64,000 bases of DNA, taken from Flectobacillus rivi. GTDB taxonomy: Bacteria > Bacteroidota > Bacteroidia > Cytophagales > Spirosomataceae. Every line of letters begins with the position of its first letter. Position 1 is the stretch's first letter. The stretch is from NCBI RefSeq assembly GCF_030056655.1, contig NZ_JASHIE010000022.1, positions 50,809 through 114,808 of the forward strand, in the 5' to 3' direction. Made by a program: the position numbers and the translations under genes. The notes beneath the pieces were generated by a model. That model worked only from the letters and a program-made list of their open reading frames with translations. It ran no database searches and had not been told where the DNA came from. Of the stretch, positions 62,816 to 64,000 are shown piece by piece.

Positions 62816-63496
62816 ATGACCAGAATTCTGCTCGTCGAAGATGATGAAAGCCTAGGGTTTGTAGTAAAAGATAATCTTGAACAAGAAGGATATCAAATCG
62901 ATTTACAAGTAGATGGCAAAGCCGGGCAAAGAGCTTTCCAGCAAAATGAATATGATTTGTGTATTTTTGATGTAATGCTTCCAGAAATGGATGGGTTTAC
63001 GCTGGCCGAAACCATTAGAAAAGCAGGAAGTGAAATTCCTATAATATTCCTAACGGCAAAATCGCTTAAAGAAGATCGTATCAAAGGTCTTAAATTAGGA
63101 GCGGATGATTATTTGACAAAACCTTTCAGTATTGAGGAACTTGTTTTACGAATTGAAGCTATCCTGAAACGGACAGGTAAAAAAACTACAGTCTCAAGTG
63201 GTGTGCTTCAAATAGGGCGTTATATACACGATAGTAAAAACCTCAAATTGACTATCGATGATTTTCAACAAGAACTTACCCATCGAGAATCAGATTTATT
63301 AGCCTTTTTGATTCAACATAAAAACGAAACGCTCTCTCGTGATAAAATTTTGATCACTATTTGGGGAGATGATGACTATTTTAAAGGAAGAAGCCTCGAT
63401 GTTTTTATCACTCGTTTACGAAAATATCTTAATAGAGACACTAATATCAAGCTCAGTAATGTACATGGGGTAGGTTTTCGTTTAGAAGTAAGCTAA
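62816..63496 (+). CDS. OmpR/PhoB-type response regulator
   Basis: 226 residues. Receiver domain with acidic pocket VEDDES, phospho-acceptor Asp52 in FDVMLPEMDGF, Thr in FLTAKS and Lys in TKPFS. C-terminal winged-helix DNA-binding domain (LTHRESDLLAFLIQHKNETL with ITRLRKYLNRD and NVHGVGFRLEVS). No sensor kinase is adjacent; the only kinase in the window (16.2 kb) is of the HisKA_3 class, which normally pairs with LuxR-type regulators. Target genes unknown; the palindromes in its own upstream gap are candidate sites. Confidence 0.95.
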   Translation: MTRILLVEDDESLGFVVKDNLEQEGYQIDLQVDGKAGQRAFQQNEYDLCIFDVMLPEMDGFTLAETIRKAGSEIPIIFLTAKSLKEDRIKGLKLGADDYLTKPFSIEELVLRIEAILKRTGKKTTVSSGVLQIGRYIHDSKNLKLTIDDFQQELTHRESDLLAFLIQHKNETLSRDKILITIWGDDDYFKGRSLDVFITRLRKYLNRDTNIKLSNVHGVGFRLEVS

Positions 63497-63555
63497 AGCA
63501 TAAAATATTATTTATAAATATTCGAAGTATTAATTGTATTTGTGAGTTTGTAGAT

Positions 63556-63597
63556 ATGACACCAATTGAATTATATCAATTTGGTGTCATTTTTTTT
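63556..63597 (+). terminator. terminator downstream of the response regulator gene
   Basis: ATGACACCAA and TTGGTGTCAT (10-bp stem, extended by TTGA/TCAA inside) followed by an eight-T run. Confidence 0.9.
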
Positions 63598-63660
63598 ACC
63601 GCCTGTATCTTCTGATGTTCAACGACTTATAAAAAACTTTAAAAAATAGTGTTAAAAAGA

Positions 63661-63692
63661 TTTGGAAGGATGGAAATAAAGTGGGAATTTTG
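63661..63692 (+). promoter_or_regulatory. rRNA operon promoter P1 (candidate)
   Basis: TTTG (63661-63664), 20 nt, then GAATTTTG (63685-63692; one mismatch to TAnnTTTG), followed by CACTCCCAAACGACGGGA. It is the upstream copy of a 119-nt-spaced direct repeat. Confidence 0.5.
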
Positions 63693-63779
63693 CACTCCCA
63701 AACGACGGGAAAGGAGTTGTAGCGAAGAAAGGAAGTTGAGAGTTGCGAAAATAAATTTTAAAAAATATTTTCAAAAACA

Positions 63780-63811
63780 TTTGGAAGTTAAAAATAAAGC
63801 TACTAATTTTG
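63780..63811 (+). promoter_or_regulatory. rRNA operon promoter P2 (candidate)
   Basis: TTTG (63780-63783), 20 nt, then TAATTTTG (63804-63811), a full consensus match, followed by CACTCCCAAACAACGGGA. Downstream copy of the same repeat, exactly 119 nt after P1 in every aligned element. Confidence 0.62.
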
Positions 63812-64000
63812 CACTCCCAAACAACGGGAAGCGGTTGAATCGAAAGAGGTTTGACAACAAATTTTGAGATAATGCACTGATGATAAGTTGGTTAATTGTT
63901 TTGAGATAAAGAGTTCTTTGAAAAGCTGGTAAGAAAAGATAAAAGAAAATACGACATTCTAAGATAGGTTGTGATGTTATAATTCTTTAGAATAAGACAG
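63812..64000 (+). other. leader of an rRNA operon (16S gene beyond the right edge)
   Basis: No reading frame is credible here. The GTTCTTTGAAAA at 63913-63924 resembles the antitermination boxA found in pre-16S leaders, and similar TTCTTTGAAAA words are standard just upstream of 16S genes in Bacteroidota. With two strong tandem promoters in front, a 16S-23S-5S operon immediately after position 64000 is the best explanation. The rRNA itself is not in the window. Confidence 0.6.
63913..63924 (+). promoter_or_regulatory. boxA-like antitermination element
   Basis: GTTCTTTGAAAA, close to the rRNA boxA core (TGCTCTTTAA-like), about 100 nt downstream of P2. Confidence 0.45.

Noticed and set aside
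62816..63496. Pairing of this response regulator with the 16.2-kb sensor kinase
   Set aside because: OmpR-type regulators normally pair with HisKA kinases, whereas that kinase is HisKA_3; they are also 45 kb apart.
63649..63867. 72-codon open frame in the rRNA leader region
   Set aside because: It spans both promoter copies and their direct repeat; composition is Lys/Arg-rich noise and no start context or family is seen.
1..64000. CRISPR arrays, insertion sequences, prophage or tRNA genes
   Set aside because: Looked for regularly spaced repeats, transposase-like frames and cloverleaf-like segments; none recognised by eye.

Overview
The window is chromosomal DNA from a member of the Bacteroidota, most likely order Cytophagales (Spirosomaceae-like, e.g. 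Flectobacillus, Arcicella or Emticicia relatives; the genus is inference). Evidence: AT-rich DNA, type IX secretion proteins PorU and PorV, gliding protein GldE, rhomboids with a Bacteroidota-type C-terminal tail, almost no Shine-Dalgarno sequences, and promoters of the Bacteroidota form (TTG, about 20 nt, TAnnTTTG). I see no phage, transposase, CRISPR or tRNA. Most of it is ordinary housekeeping chromosome with a few accessory islands.

Layout. 1-506: 5' part of panB (minus). 0.9-2.6 kb: a secreted barrel/beta-sandwich protein, followed by a gap with a 7-bp tandem repeat and a decayed reading frame. 3.4-5.2 kb: typA. 5.4-16.1 kb: a three-gene minus-strand envelope cassette (outer-membrane barrel, 2253-residue secreted multidomain protein, fibronectin-III-like protein), preceded by a 7TM sensor kinase at 16.2-18.1 kb. 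18.2-24.5 kb: dxs, two rhomboid proteases, cysS and an orphan HEPN protein. 24.7-28.9 kb: an acetyltransferase-like protein, a PfkB sugar kinase, a CBS protein and a catalytically dead M16 peptidase homologue. 29-34.6 kb: porV, porU, a SprT-like metalloprotein and an Ala-rich lipoprotein. 34.9-40.7 kb: nuoK-L-M-N plus gtrA. 41-47.2 kb: a DEDDh exonuclease, polyprenyl synthase, a third rhomboid, dxr, rseP and a DUF6702-like protein. 47.2-49.7 kb: an EVE-McrB/McrC type IV restriction pair. 49.8-57 kb: RNase G, a 29-residue mS38/COX24-like basic protein (51833-51922), a TPR protein, HU, then mutY, ssb and gldE. 57-62.6 kb: a lipoprotein, a DUF192 protein, UvrD/PcrA helicase and an acyl-CoA carboxylase beta subunit. 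62.8-63.5 kb: an OmpR-type response regulator. 63.66-64 kb: tandem promoters and leader of what is almost certainly an rRNA operon whose 16S gene lies just beyond the right edge.

How genes work together. PorU and PorV are outer-membrane parts of T9SS export and surface attachment, and GldE belongs to the gliding set. dxs, dxr and the polyprenyl synthase serve isoprenoid (quinone/undecaprenyl) synthesis, next to the membrane arm of respiratory complex I. RNase G, HU, MutY, SSB, UvrD and the exonuclease are nucleic-acid housekeeping. McrBC is the only recognisable defence module. The best candidate for something undescribed is the barrel / giant protein / FN3 cassette at 5.4-16.1 kb.
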